A stretch of DNA of 64,000 bases from Sphingobacterium sp. N143 (lineage in GTDB: Bacteria > Bacteroidota > Bacteroidia > Sphingobacteriales > Sphingobacteriaceae), in assembly GCF_030325625.1 (NCBI RefSeq), contig NZ_JACAIS010000004.1, forward strand, positions 405,846 to 469,845, written 5' to 3'. Made by a program: the position numbers and the translations under genes. The notes below the pieces were generated by a model. It was given only the letters and a program-made list of their open reading frames with translations, did not search any database and had not been told where the DNA came from. Below, one piece after another: positions 27,001 through 34,027 of the stretch (position 1 is its first letter; every line of letters starts with the position of its first letter).

Positions 27001-28066
27001 GCCCAAGATAATTTCGAAACAATGGGAATAAAAGTAAATGTGGATGGTAATAACTAATGCCTCCCTTGTAAGTACCGACCCATATAATTCCAGATTTATC
27101 TTTATATAATGAAGTTATGCTATTGTAGGGCAGACTCCGGAGATCATACCGGTCATTGCCAATAATTTGTATTGTCTTTTCTGTTTTATGAAAAACATTA
27201 ATTCCCCCATGGTCTGTACCCAACCAGATATGATTGTGGTCATCTTGAACAATATTACCCACAAATGGATTAGATAGTTCTGTCAGGAGATGAGTGATTT
27301 TCCATTGACTTCTATCAAGCCAATAAGCACCAATAGGGGTCTCCTTTGAAAAAACCCAAATATCACCATCTTGATCTTCAAACAAATTATACTTGATCTG
27401 TTTTTCTGATAGTGGCAACCTTAATTTAGAGACACTTTCCAAGGTCTTTAGGTTCAAAAGGCTTAATAAGCCATCCTCATAGATGATCCAGAGATCTGCA
27501 TTTTTTCCAAAAACAAAATCACAAATTCGATGACCAGGTTCACTCAGCACCTCTTTATACTTTTTTCGAACAGCATCGAATACGACGAGCGTGCGATCAC
27601 TGTACAATAGGGCAAAAGTATCTGCATCTAGCCCCCGAATCATATCAACTTCTTTAATCGGTAAATTCATATTGGCCAATATCGAATCCATATTCTGAAC
27701 GATTCGCCCCGATTGCTGATCGTATACGTTCATCTTGGCACCTGTACGAATCCATACATTACCTAAGGGTCCTTCAAAAATCCCCGAAATAACGTTATTG
27801 CTAAGCCCTGTCCCTTGATGACTACTATAACGGAAATTGGTGAATTGAACACCATCGAAACGGCTCAAACCAGACTCTGTACCAAACCAGAGATAGTTAT
27901 ACCGGTCCCTCATGCTGCAGTTTATATGGTTATGAATCAAACCTTGATCAGTGGTTAATGTTTTGAATGCATAGGTATTCGTTTGACTGTATGCAAAATT
28001 GTATCCCCAGAAAATAAGGACAAAAAGGCAGATAAAGTGCATCCAAAAATAGTTCAGCCGTTGCAT
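24059..28066 (-). CDS. Hybrid two-component system sensor-regulator (HTCS) of the PUL
   Basis: One 1335-residue polypeptide carries a whole signalling pathway. A signal peptide (1-27) precedes two seven-bladed propellers of Reg_prop repeats (about 30-690; repeated WIGT and DxxGxIWVGT patterns) and a Y_Y_Y domain (about 700-775). A transmembrane helix follows (about 780-805). The HisKA domain has FFTNISHEFRTPIS near 850, and HATPase has GTGIGLSIVKDY. The receiver domain (about 1085-1205) has the phosphoacceptor Asp in LVIADLNLPG. The C-terminal AraC-type helix-turn-helix is at about 1230-1335 (AEIAYEVGFSNPKQFSKYFK). The periplasmic part should bind an oligosaccharide from the PUL substrate. 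It lies directly upstream of GH31, on the same strand. Confidence 0.96.
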   Translation of the reverse strand: MQRLNYFWMHFICLFVLIFWGYNFAYSQTNTYAFKTLTTDQGLIHNHINCSMRDRYNYLWFGTESGLSRFDGVQFTNFRYSSHQGTGLSNNVISGIFEGPLGNVWIRTGAKMNVYDQQSGRIVQNMDSILANMNLPIKEVDMIRGLDADTFALLYSDRTLVVFDAVRKKYKEVLSEPGHRICDFVFGKNADLWIIYEDGLLSLLNLKTLESVSKLRLPLSEKQIKYNLFEDQDGDIWVFSKETPIGAYWLDRSQWKITHLLTELSNPFVGNIVQDDHNHIWLGTDHGGINVFHKTEKTIQIIGNDRYDLRSLPYNSITSLYKDKSGIIWVGTYKGGISYYHPHLLLFPLFRNYLGLPKSLPFDDVNKFVQDRKGNLWIGTNGGGLLYYDIMNNTYRQYLHEPSNPHSLSSNVIVSLFLDKDDKLWIGTYRGGMCRFDGKAFKTFHKGNGKDELNDDSVWEIFEDSSNCLWVGTLGSGLYRFDKQKEVFSKVVNPQGESINGTYIAVLFEDSKKQLWIGSATGLAIISRAGKITYLNVNNTGGRLRNDLIYDIKEDSKGRIWVATQEGVHIIEGKEIKCLTRQDGLIDDAMLTLLVDNKGNIWGSSNKGLSEIAQSAHADKFIIRNFTKDLGLQSNVFNENAALKMLDGRLVFGGPKGFNFIDPEKILGSKNQPLPVLSNIYLFNKRIAVGELFSGRVIYDQALASLKVLELPYHLNAISLELSTFDYLQQDDRIYQYQLQESSNEWFDFEPGTMRASFTNLDAKSYHLYIRHSLDSKSWSDKMLLLTIAIQPPLWLSAWAFILYAVLLVMGLWGCYYWVKLRIKTRNQLILANEQAMQAKELDALKTRFFTNISHEFRTPISLIMTPTQQLLDQEDDEGKKSDLSLIKKNADRLLKLVNQLLDFRKLENRQLVLNAEYGDIIIFIQEQLDGFVDFAQNNQVNLTIHLPSRPFFVWFDKNKLESIIFNLTSNAIKFSPVSGTVSIDVRIEEGLPHRLLCIEVGNTGNPIPEVLQARLFERYFQHEVHNGKLNQGTGIGLSIVKDYVDFLEGKIEVTSDPKWTRFYIRLPLHEDQKIIDIPKDKASGQQRILLIEDNLDFLHYLEKSLKPDYMILGTSTVTDAKALIGKYAVNLVIADLNLPGESGIDFCRYLKSHPKFSHIPVLIVTAVTNQEIEVEALQAGAADYITKPFNIKLLQSKLTQIFNQQQNLVKRYQKQIKVDLVQPEVASADEQFIYALVQEIERDLSDSALSVELLAKRMHLTRVGLYKKVLAITGYSPMEYIRHIRLKRAMHLVQNSKLSIAEIAYEVGFSNPKQFSKYFKSAFGNLPSFYRKNL

Positions 28067-28097
28067 TGGTTATGATATCCTCAATGATACAAAAATT

Positions 28098-28151
28098 GAA
28101 TAAAATAAAAAAGGCGATATTCTATGGAATATCGCCTTTTTTATTTTATTC
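28098..28151 (-). terminator. Terminator of the ATP synthase operon
   Basis: A perfect inverted repeat with 25-base arms around the loop TATG. It has a GC-containing core (GGCGATATTC / GAATATCGCC) and A/T-rich outer arms. It lies 10 bases after the atpG stop codon and just before the HTCS gene on the same strand. It should separate the two transcription units. Confidence 0.9.
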
Positions 28152-28161
28152 AGCTAGTAAA

Positions 28162-29061
28162 TTATCCGTTCGATAATGCAGCAGCTCCAGATACGATCTC
28201 GGTCAATTCAGTTGTAATTGCCGCTTGACGAGCCTGGTTGTACGATAATTTTAATGATTTCAACAAATCACCAGCATTTTCCGTCGCTTTATCCATTGCC
28301 GTCATACGAGCACCATGTTCAGATGCATTGGAGTCCAAAACGGCTTTGTACAATTGAATCTTAATAGCTTTAGGAATCAATTCTTCGATAATCTTCTCTT
28401 TAGAAGGCTCGATAATATAATCCACTTCAGCTTCTATTTTTGCTTTATGCGTATGTTGTGTGTTTTCCTCAGCAGGTAATAAAGGTAAAATCTGCTCCGC
28501 TGTTAACTCTTGAACAGCAGCATTTTTGAACTGGTTATAGACCACTTCAACACGATCAAAATTACCTTCCTTAAATTGTTCCATGATAAATTCCGTCACG
28601 ACAGAAACAGATCCAAAATTTAAATCAGAAAACAAGTCTGAGTGGTTAGCTATCATATCAAAATTACGCTTCGAATAGAAATCGTAACCTTTTTTACCAA
28701 TAGCGATGATACTCAAATTGCCCTTCGCATGCTGCTCGGCATATTTGTTAGCGATCAAGTTATTAGTCATCTTGATAACATTCGCGTTGAATGCTCCGGC
28801 CAAACCTCTATTAGAAGAAACAACAACGATCAATACCTTATTTGGCTCACGATCTACTGTAAAAGGAGAATTACTTCCCTCCACACTTGCAGAAACATCA
28901 GCCAAAATATCTCTTAGTTTATTCGCATATGGGCGCAATTGTAAGATAGCGTTAGTAGCGCGCTTCAATTTGGCAGCCGAAACCATTTTCATGGCTTTCG
29001 TAATCTGCTGTGTTGATGATACCGAGGTAATCCGGTTTCTTACTTCTTTTAAATTTGCCAT
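28162..29061 (-). CDS. atpG: ATP synthase F1 subunit gamma
   Basis: The 299-residue subunit has the N-terminal coiled-coil helix MANLKEVRNRITSVSSTQQI followed by TKAMKMVSAAKLKRA. The C-terminal coiled coil includes ARMTAMDKATENAGDLLKSL. These two helices form the rotating shaft inside the alpha/beta hexamer. The conserved SNRGLAGAFN segment is present. The ATG at 29061 is preferred over an upstream in-frame start at 29079 because the family begins with this sequence. It is the last gene of the operon. No atpD or atpC follows. Confidence 0.97.
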   Translation of the reverse strand: MANLKEVRNRITSVSSTQQITKAMKMVSAAKLKRATNAILQLRPYANKLRDILADVSASVEGSNSPFTVDREPNKVLIVVVSSNRGLAGAFNANVIKMTNNLIANKYAEQHAKGNLSIIAIGKKGYDFYSKRNFDMIANHSDLFSDLNFGSVSVVTEFIMEQFKEGNFDRVEVVYNQFKNAAVQELTAEQILPLLPAEENTQHTHKAKIEAEVDYIIEPSKEKIIEELIPKAIKIQLYKAVLDSNASEHGARMTAMDKATENAGDLLKSLKLSYNQARQAAITTELTEIVSGAAALSNG

Positions 29062-29070
29062 ATTTGTTTT

Positions 29071-29131
29071 AAGTATCAAGTACCTAGTATTGAGTATTGA
29101 GTCTAGTCAATGGACTCAATACCAAATACTC
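29071..29131. repeat. Imperfect stem-loop built of GTATTGA-type repeats between atpA and atpG
   Basis: The atpA-atpG gap holds the arms GTATTGAGTC (29094-29103) and GACTCAATAC (29113-29122) with a 9-base loop. They are extended by AGTATT / AATACT (29086-29091 and 29125-29130) after a two-base bulge. The left side contains near-repeats (AGTATCAAGT, TAGTATTGA, GTATTGA). It looks like a small intergenic repeat element or an mRNA processing/stability structure. It is not followed by a T-run, so it is not a typical terminator. Confidence 0.55.
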
Positions 29132-29139
29132 ATTACTAA

Positions 29140-30714
29140 TTAATATTTTGATGCTAAATCCTTAGCTACTGTTTCTAATACTGCAGTCAACTCATCAGAG
29201 AATTTACCAGCTTTGAACGCTGACAAAACTTCTGGATGGCGTTGTTCCAATTGTGTCAAGAACTCTTCTTCAAATTCTCTTACTTTATTTACAGGAACAT
29301 TACGCAACAAACCTTTTGTTCCAGCATAGATGATTGCAACTTGCTTCTCTACAGAAACTGGAGAATATTGACCTTGTTTCAAGATCTCAACGTTACGAAC
29401 ACCTTTGTCCAAAACAGCTTTAGTAGCTGCATCTAGATCGGAACCGAATTTCGCGAAAGCTTCCAATTCACGGTACTGTGCTTGATCCAACTTTAATGTA
29501 CCTGATACTTTTTTCATCGGTTTGATCTGCGCGTTACCGCCCACACGAGATACCGAAATACCTACGTTGATCGCCGGACGAATACCAGCATTAAATAAGT
29601 TAGACTCCAAGAAGATCTGACCATCTGTAATTGAGATTACGTTAGTAGGGATATACGCCGAAACGTCACCAGCTTGTGTTTCAATGATCGGAAGAGCTGT
29701 CAATGAGCCACCACCTTTAACCAAATGCTTGATAGACTCAGGAAGGTCATTCATGTTACGAGCGATATCATCAGAAGAGTTGATTTTCGCCGCACGCTCT
29801 AATAAACGGCTGTGTAAGTAGAATACGTCACCTGGGTATGCCTCACGGCCTGGAGGACGACGTAACAACAAAGAAACCTCACGGTAAGCCACAGCTTGTT
29901 TAGACAAATCATCATAAACGATCAATGCTGGACGACCTGTATCACGGAAAAACTCCCCGATCGCAGCACCCGCCATTGGCGCGTAGAACTGAAGTGGAGC
30001 AGGATCCGCCGCAGAAGCAGCGACAACAACTGTATAAGCCATTGCACCTCTTTCCTCCAATGTACGAACGATATTCGCTACTGTAGAATTCTTTTGACCT
30101 ACAGCAACGTAAATACAGAATACAGGTTGACCTGCATCATAGAATTCTTTTTGATTTAAGATCGTATCGATACAAACCGCAGTTTTACCTGTTTGACGGT
30201 CACCGATGACCAACTCACGCTGGCCACGACCCACTGGAATCATCGCATCAATCGCTTTGATACCTGTTTGTAAGGGTTCAGTTACTGGTTGACGGTAGAT
30301 AACCCCTGGCGCTTTACGCTCGATAGGCATTTCATACAATTCACCTTGGATAGGTCCTTTACCATCAATTGGTTGACCCAATGTATTTACTACACGTCCC
30401 AACAAACCTTCTCCAACTTTGATGGATGCAATACGGTTGGTACGCTTAATCGTATCTCCTTCTTTAATTTCGTCAGAAGGACCTAAAAGTACAACACCGA
30501 CGTTGTCTTCTTCTAAGTTTAATACAATACCTTGTAATCCGTTATCAAATTCAACCAACTCACCGGACTGAACTTTAGTTAAGCCGTAAATACGAGCAAT
30601 ACCGTCACCTACAGCAAGTACGGTACCCACTTCCTCTAGTTCGGCTTCTGATTTAAAGCCCGACAATTGTTCTCTTAGAATTGCCGAAACTTCATCTGGT
30701 CTTACCTCTATCAT
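29140..30714 (-). CDS. atpA: ATP synthase F1 subunit alpha
   Basis: This 524-residue subunit has the P-loop [10 protein letters not shown]. The family signature around the catalytic interface ([14 protein letters not shown]) contains the Arg finger that reaches the beta-subunit active site. The beta-barrel N-terminus ([14 protein letters not shown]) and helical C-terminus are complete. Alpha binds nucleotide in a non-catalytic way and alternates with beta in the F1 head. It lies between atpH and atpG. Length and motifs are normal. Confidence 0.98.
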   Translation of the reverse strand: MIEVRPDEVSAILREQLSGFKSEAELEEVGTVLAVGDGIARIYGLTKVQSGELVEFDNGLQGIVLNLEEDNVGVVLLGPSDEIKEGDTIKRTNRIASIKVGEGLLGRVVNTLGQPIDGKGPIQGELYEMPIERKAPGVIYRQPVTEPLQTGIKAIDAMIPVGRGQRELVIGDRQTGKTAVCIDTILNQKEFYDAGQPVFCIYVAVGQKNSTVANIVRTLEERGAMAYTVVVAASAADPAPLQFYAPMAGAAIGEFFRDTGRPALIVYDDLSKQAVAYREVSLLLRRPPGREAYPGDVFYLHSRLLERAAKINSSDDIARNMNDLPESIKHLVKGGGSLTALPIIETQAGDVSAYIPTNVISITDGQIFLESNLFNAGIRPAINVGISVSRVGGNAQIKPMKKVSGTLKLDQAQYRELEAFAKFGSDLDAATKAVLDKGVRNVEILKQGQYSPVSVEKQVAIIYAGTKGLLRNVPVNKVREFEEEFLTQLEQRHPEVLSAFKAGKFSDELTAVLETVAKDLASKY

Positions 30715-30767
30715 TTTAATTATTATAAGGGGTTTTTTGATTTATTTTATTTTCCAAGATCAGCATA

Positions 30768-31310
30768 TTAGCTACCCTGATTCAAATATCTTTCTAACTT
30801 ATTCAACTTACCAGCAATACTTGCATCAATCTGACGATCGCCAACATTGACAACAAATCCACCGATCAAACTATGGTCAACCTTATTGACCAATATTACC
30901 TGAGCGTTGGTTTCTTTTGCAAGTACATCTTTCATTGCAGCCAAATTAGCTTCAGAAAGTGGTGCCGCAGATGTAACTGTAGCTTTAACAATACCTTTTA
31001 CCTCATTGTACTCACGAACAAATTCCTGAGCAGTGGCATAAACTATAGTACCACGACCTTTATTGATCATGATCTTAAAGAATGCCAAGATATTCGGGTT
31101 AATTTTATCTTTAAATAAAGCATCCAATACGTTTTTCTTCTTGTCCAACGGGACAATAGGATTGGCTATAACCGCCTGCAACTCTGAGCTGGACTTTAAA
31201 ACAGCAATGAACGAATCCATATCCGCCTTAATTGTTTCCAGTGAGCCTTGTTCGCTAGCCAAATCAATTAATGATTTTGCGTATCTCGATGCTACTTTAA
31301 ATACTGACAT
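30768..31310 (-). CDS. atpH: ATP synthase F1 subunit delta
   Basis: The 180-residue protein has the N-terminal helical domain of delta/OSCP (KVASRYAKSLIDLASEQG) and the C-terminal signature region (VDHSLIGGFVVNVGDRQIDASIAGKLNKL). Delta joins the top of the F1 head to the b stalk and forms part of the stator. It starts with ATG at 31310 and lies 29 bases after atpF. The length is the usual one for bacteria. Confidence 0.95.
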   Translation of the reverse strand: MSVFKVASRYAKSLIDLASEQGSLETIKADMDSFIAVLKSSSELQAVIANPIVPLDKKKNVLDALFKDKINPNILAFFKIMINKGRGTIVYATAQEFVREYNEVKGIVKATVTSAAPLSEANLAAMKDVLAKETNAQVILVNKVDHSLIGGFVVNVGDRQIDASIAGKLNKLERYLNQGS

Positions 31311-31339
31311 AATTCTATTTCGTAATTTGAGTGACCGGA

Positions 31340-31840
31340 TTAGTTCAATTTAACATCATTCAGCAAATCTGCTACTAAAGCTTCTTGCTTACCTTGGTCC
31401 TCAAATTCTTTTGTTAACACTTTACGGGCGATATCCAAAGACAAAGAAGAAACTTGAGACTTCACTTCGGCCAATGCTTTATTCTTTTGTTCGTCGATCT
31501 CCTCTTTCGCTTGAGCAATCATTTTAGCACCTTCATATTGTGCCTGTGTTCTTGCCTCAGCAACGATTTTCTCTTTTAGCTCTTTAGCTTCTTTAAGGAT
31601 AACATCACGTTCCGCACGAGCCTCTTTTAGTAATTGTTCGTTCTCATTTGTCAAACGAGCCATTTCCAGTTTAGCTTTTTCAGCAGCTTCCAATGCATTC
31701 GCAATTCCTTTCTCACGATCATCTAAAGCATTTACGATAGGTTTCCAGGCAAACTTACCCAATAAAAAGATTACAACCAATAAGATGATTAGTTGCCAAA
31801 AGAACAAACCGTACGAGAACTGATTAATTAATGCTTCCAT
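31340..31840 (-). CDS. atpF: ATP synthase F0 subunit b
   Basis: The 166-residue protein has one N-terminal transmembrane helix (about 9-28, FFWQLIILLVVIFLLGKFAW). It is followed by a long charged coiled coil (about 30-150) rich in Glu, Ala and Lys. This is the peripheral stalk that holds F1 still against the membrane. It is a single b-type gene, with no b-prime copy nearby. It is preceded by an intercistronic hairpin after atpE and followed by atpH. Confidence 0.95.
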   Translation of the reverse strand: MEALINQFSYGLFFWQLIILLVVIFLLGKFAWKPIVNALDDREKGIANALEAAEKAKLEMARLTNENEQLLKEARAERDVILKEAKELKEKIVAEARTQAQYEGAKMIAQAKEEIDEQKNKALAEVKSQVSSLSLDIARKVLTKEFEDQGKQEALVADLLNDVKLN

Positions 31841-31890
31841 TTATATACAATTGTAAATTATAATTTTCTTGTGTTTGTATTTTTTTGTTT

Positions 31891-31927
31891 AAATACAGTT
31901 TGCAACCAACCGTTGCAAACTGTATTT
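31891..31927 (-). ncRNA. Intercistronic mRNA hairpin after atpE
   Basis: Fifteen-base perfect arms AAATACAGTTTGCAA and TTGCAAACTGTATTT enclose a 7-base loop. The hairpin lies 25 bases past the atpE stop. In the direction of transcription it is followed by an A-rich, not T-rich, stretch, so it is unlikely to terminate. A role in protecting the 3' end of the atpB-atpE part of the message is plausible, because the c subunit is needed in many copies. Confidence 0.6.
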
Positions 31928-31951
31928 AGTAAACTTTTTAATCAACTTGGA

Positions 31952-32140
31952 TTATTTACCTAAGATTAAAGCACCGAATGCTAAACCTTCAACTAAGGCA
32001 CCAATGATGATCATCGCAGTTTGAATTTTAGATGCTGCTTCTGGTTGACGAGCGATAGCTTCCATAGCTGAACCACCGATTTTACCTAAACCTAAACCCG
32101 CACCGATTACGATTAAACCTGCTCCAATTAAGTTGTACAT
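31952..32140 (-). CDS. atpE: ATP synthase F0 subunit c
   Basis: With ATG at 32140 the product has 62 residues. It is a hairpin of two transmembrane helices with the polar loop RQP (31-33) that contacts F1. The ion-carrying Glu is at 51 (GALVEGLAFG), and helix 1 is glycine-rich (GAGLGLGKIGG). The ring of c subunits turns as protons pass. An upstream frame to 32176 reaches the atpB stop region but begins with a lysine/Phe-rich stretch not found in the family, so the shorter start is chosen. A strong hairpin follows the gene. Confidence 0.95.
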   Translation of the reverse strand: MYNLIGAGLIVIGAGLGLGKIGGSAMEAIARQPEAASKIQTAMIIIGALVEGLAFGALILGK

Positions 32141-32176
32141 AATAATTATTTTATAAAATTTAACAAAAAAATTCAA

Positions 32177-33265
32177 TTAATGATGTGCATGTTCTTCCAC
32201 CGCCATTCCGATAAATAAGGATGACAGCATGGTGAAGATAAAGGCCTGCAAGAATGCAACCAACAACTCCAGGAAAAACAGCACTAATGTTAACAACATA
32301 GACACACCGATACTACCCCCGACAGTCAATTGTTGTTGAAATAAATAAACGATTGCGATCAACCCCATCACAACAGAGTGACCCGCTGTAATATTCGCGA
32401 ACAAACGCAACATCAAGGAAAAGGGTTTAGTAAACATCCCCAATACCTCGATAGGTGCTAAAATAAATTTAAATGGTACTGGAACACCTGGCATCCAAAA
32501 AATGTGCTTCCAATAATCTTTATTCGCCTTAAAATTGGTAATAAAGAATGTGAATAAAGCCAAACATAAAGTCACCGTGATATTTCCTGTTACGTTAAAT
32601 CCTAGTGGGGTCAAACCCAATAAATTCAACACAAAAATCAAGAAAAACACAGATAACAGGTATGGCATAAACTCTTTGTACCGATGACCAATATTAGGAA
32701 CAGCCATCTCGTCACGTACATATAACACCAATGGTTCCAAAACACGACCTACACCTTTAGGCAGATTATTGACACCTTTTTTATAGGTCTTTGCTAAGCT
32801 CATAAAACCCCAGAACAATAAGAATGCTGCTAATAATAAACCTACAACATTCTTGGTGATAGAAAAGTCTAAAGGTTTTGCATTTGTTGGGTGATGCTCT
32901 TCATCGTAATTTATCGTACCAGCAGCATCTGTTTTATAGATTTTTCCGTGATAAAGCACATAATATTGACCATTCTTTTCTACAACAGAGTCTCCATGGT
33001 GAAACTCTCCGGAAGAAAAAACAACCAATCCATTATCAATAAGAATTACTGGCAATGGAAAACCATAATGCTTTCCTGCTTTTTTATCGGTAAACAAAGA
33101 AAAATAATGATCATCCTGTAAGTGATGTTGACTATACTCTTTGATTTCCTCAGCTTGGGTTTTAGGCGCATCCCCATGCGCTTCCTCAGCTGCTTTTAAG
33201 GTAAAAGGATTGACAGCAAGAAAAATTACTGCAAATAATAAAAGTGCTCTCTTAAGATTCACCAT
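32177..33265 (-). CDS. atpB: ATP synthase F0 subunit a
   Basis: The 362-residue protein is longer than the E. coli subunit because it has a signal-like N-terminus (1-25) and a soluble, presumably periplasmic, region (about 26-135, with HQ-rich stretches), as is common in Bacteroidota. Five to six transmembrane helices follow. The conserved helix with the essential Arg lies in SLMLRLFANITAGHSVV. The C-terminus has LLVAFLQAFIFTMLSSLFI. Subunit a forms the half-channels for protons against the c ring. It is the first large gene of the operon after two small membrane proteins. Confidence 0.96.
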   Translation of the reverse strand: MVNLKRALLLFAVIFLAVNPFTLKAAEEAHGDAPKTQAEEIKEYSQHHLQDDHYFSLFTDKKAGKHYGFPLPVILIDNGLVVFSSGEFHHGDSVVEKNGQYYVLYHGKIYKTDAAGTINYDEEHHPTNAKPLDFSITKNVVGLLLAAFLLFWGFMSLAKTYKKGVNNLPKGVGRVLEPLVLYVRDEMAVPNIGHRYKEFMPYLLSVFFLIFVLNLLGLTPLGFNVTGNITVTLCLALFTFFITNFKANKDYWKHIFWMPGVPVPFKFILAPIEVLGMFTKPFSLMLRLFANITAGHSVVMGLIAIVYLFQQQLTVGGSIGVSMLLTLVLFFLELLVAFLQAFIFTMLSSLFIGMAVEEHAHH

Positions 33266-33359
33266 TTCAGATTACTATTGAATAATAAAAAATTTTGCGC
33301 AAAAATACAATTTTATTTGGCATATCTCACCATTTGTTCAAACTTTTTCCAAAAATAGT

Positions 33360-33758
33360 TTAAACCTTTTTATCTACTTGATTTAAAGCATTAAATGCGA
33401 GATATACGTCGACAAACAACGATATAAAAAAGACAGCCAAAAAGTTATATTCTATAAAGTCATTTTCAAAGGTATTTAAACCATCTTTAACATAAATATA
33501 TCCCGCAACAGCCTTCACCAATATCAGTCCCAAAAATATAACACCTAGTTTTTCCGGCATCGACCAATTTGCAAAAAATACCAGTATGGCCACACACAAA
33601 GAAGACGCCAGACCAAAACCATACATTCCAACTAGGCTGTAGGTAGTTTTGGACCAGTTTGTTTCCGTACCCATACCCGTTAGCACTAAATAATGTGCGG
33701 TATAACTCGCCACAAAAACAACCAGCAGTATAAGTATACTTCTCAGATAATTATTCAT
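33360..33758 (-). CDS. Small four-helix membrane protein of the ATP synthase operon
   Basis: The 132-residue protein has four predicted transmembrane helices (about 5-25, 42-64, 70-90 and 105-125). It has no catalytic motif. It lies between the AtpZ/AtpI-like gene, which it overlaps by 8 bases, and atpB, the position where AtpI-type proteins are found in other bacteria. These help assemble the c ring or take up Mg ions. A role in ATP synthase assembly is inferred from context only. Confidence 0.7.
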   Translation of the reverse strand: MNNYLRSILILLVVFVASYTAHYLVLTGMGTETNWSKTTYSLVGMYGFGLASSLCVAILVFFANWSMPEKLGVIFLGLILVKAVAGYIYVKDGLNTFENDFIEYNFLAVFFISLFVDVYLAFNALNQVDKKV

Positions 33759-33951
33759 TCTTATTAATTTGATTTGCCTGCTTAATGAATTGATACAGGG
33801 ACACGATCACACCCAACATAGTCATCCCCTTCATCCCCCATTCATCAGTAAGGGCATATTTACTGTCCAACCAGCTACCTACCCAATAAAATAAATATAT
33901 TGTTACGCCCATTTGAATCGGCATGGATGTGAACACAATCCATTTGTTCAT
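33751..33951 (-). CDS. AtpZ/AtpI family protein
   Basis: With ATG at 33951 the protein has 66 residues and two transmembrane helices (about 2-22 and 38-58). The pattern FYWVGSWLDSKY between them is typical of the AtpZ/AtpI group. The longer frame starts with TTG at 33978, and a purine-rich ribosome-binding stretch (AGAGGAG) lies between the two, which favours the ATG. It is the first gene of the ATP synthase operon. Members of the family help c-ring assembly or form a small transporter with AtpI. Confidence 0.75.
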   Translation of the reverse strand: MNKWIVFTSMPIQMGVTIYLFYWVGSWLDSKYALTDEWGMKGMTMLGVIVSLYQFIKQANQINKNE

Positions 33952-34000
33952 TTTTTTATTGGTTTTCTCCTCTTTCAATTAGCTTATAATAAAAGGTTGA

Positions 34001-34008
34001 CAAATATA
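34001..34008 (-). promoter_or_regulatory. Putative -7 promoter box of the ATP synthase operon
   Basis: TATATTTG on the minus strand fits TAnnTTTG and lies about 50 bases upstream of the AtpZ-like ATG at 33951. It is in the gap after the helicase gene, which is on the same strand. Confidence 0.5.
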
Positions 34009-34027
34009 CATCATTAATCCTTACTCC

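Noticed and set aside
31891..31927. Hairpin after atpE as an intrinsic terminator
   Set aside because: No T-run follows in the minus-strand direction and essential atp genes lie downstream.
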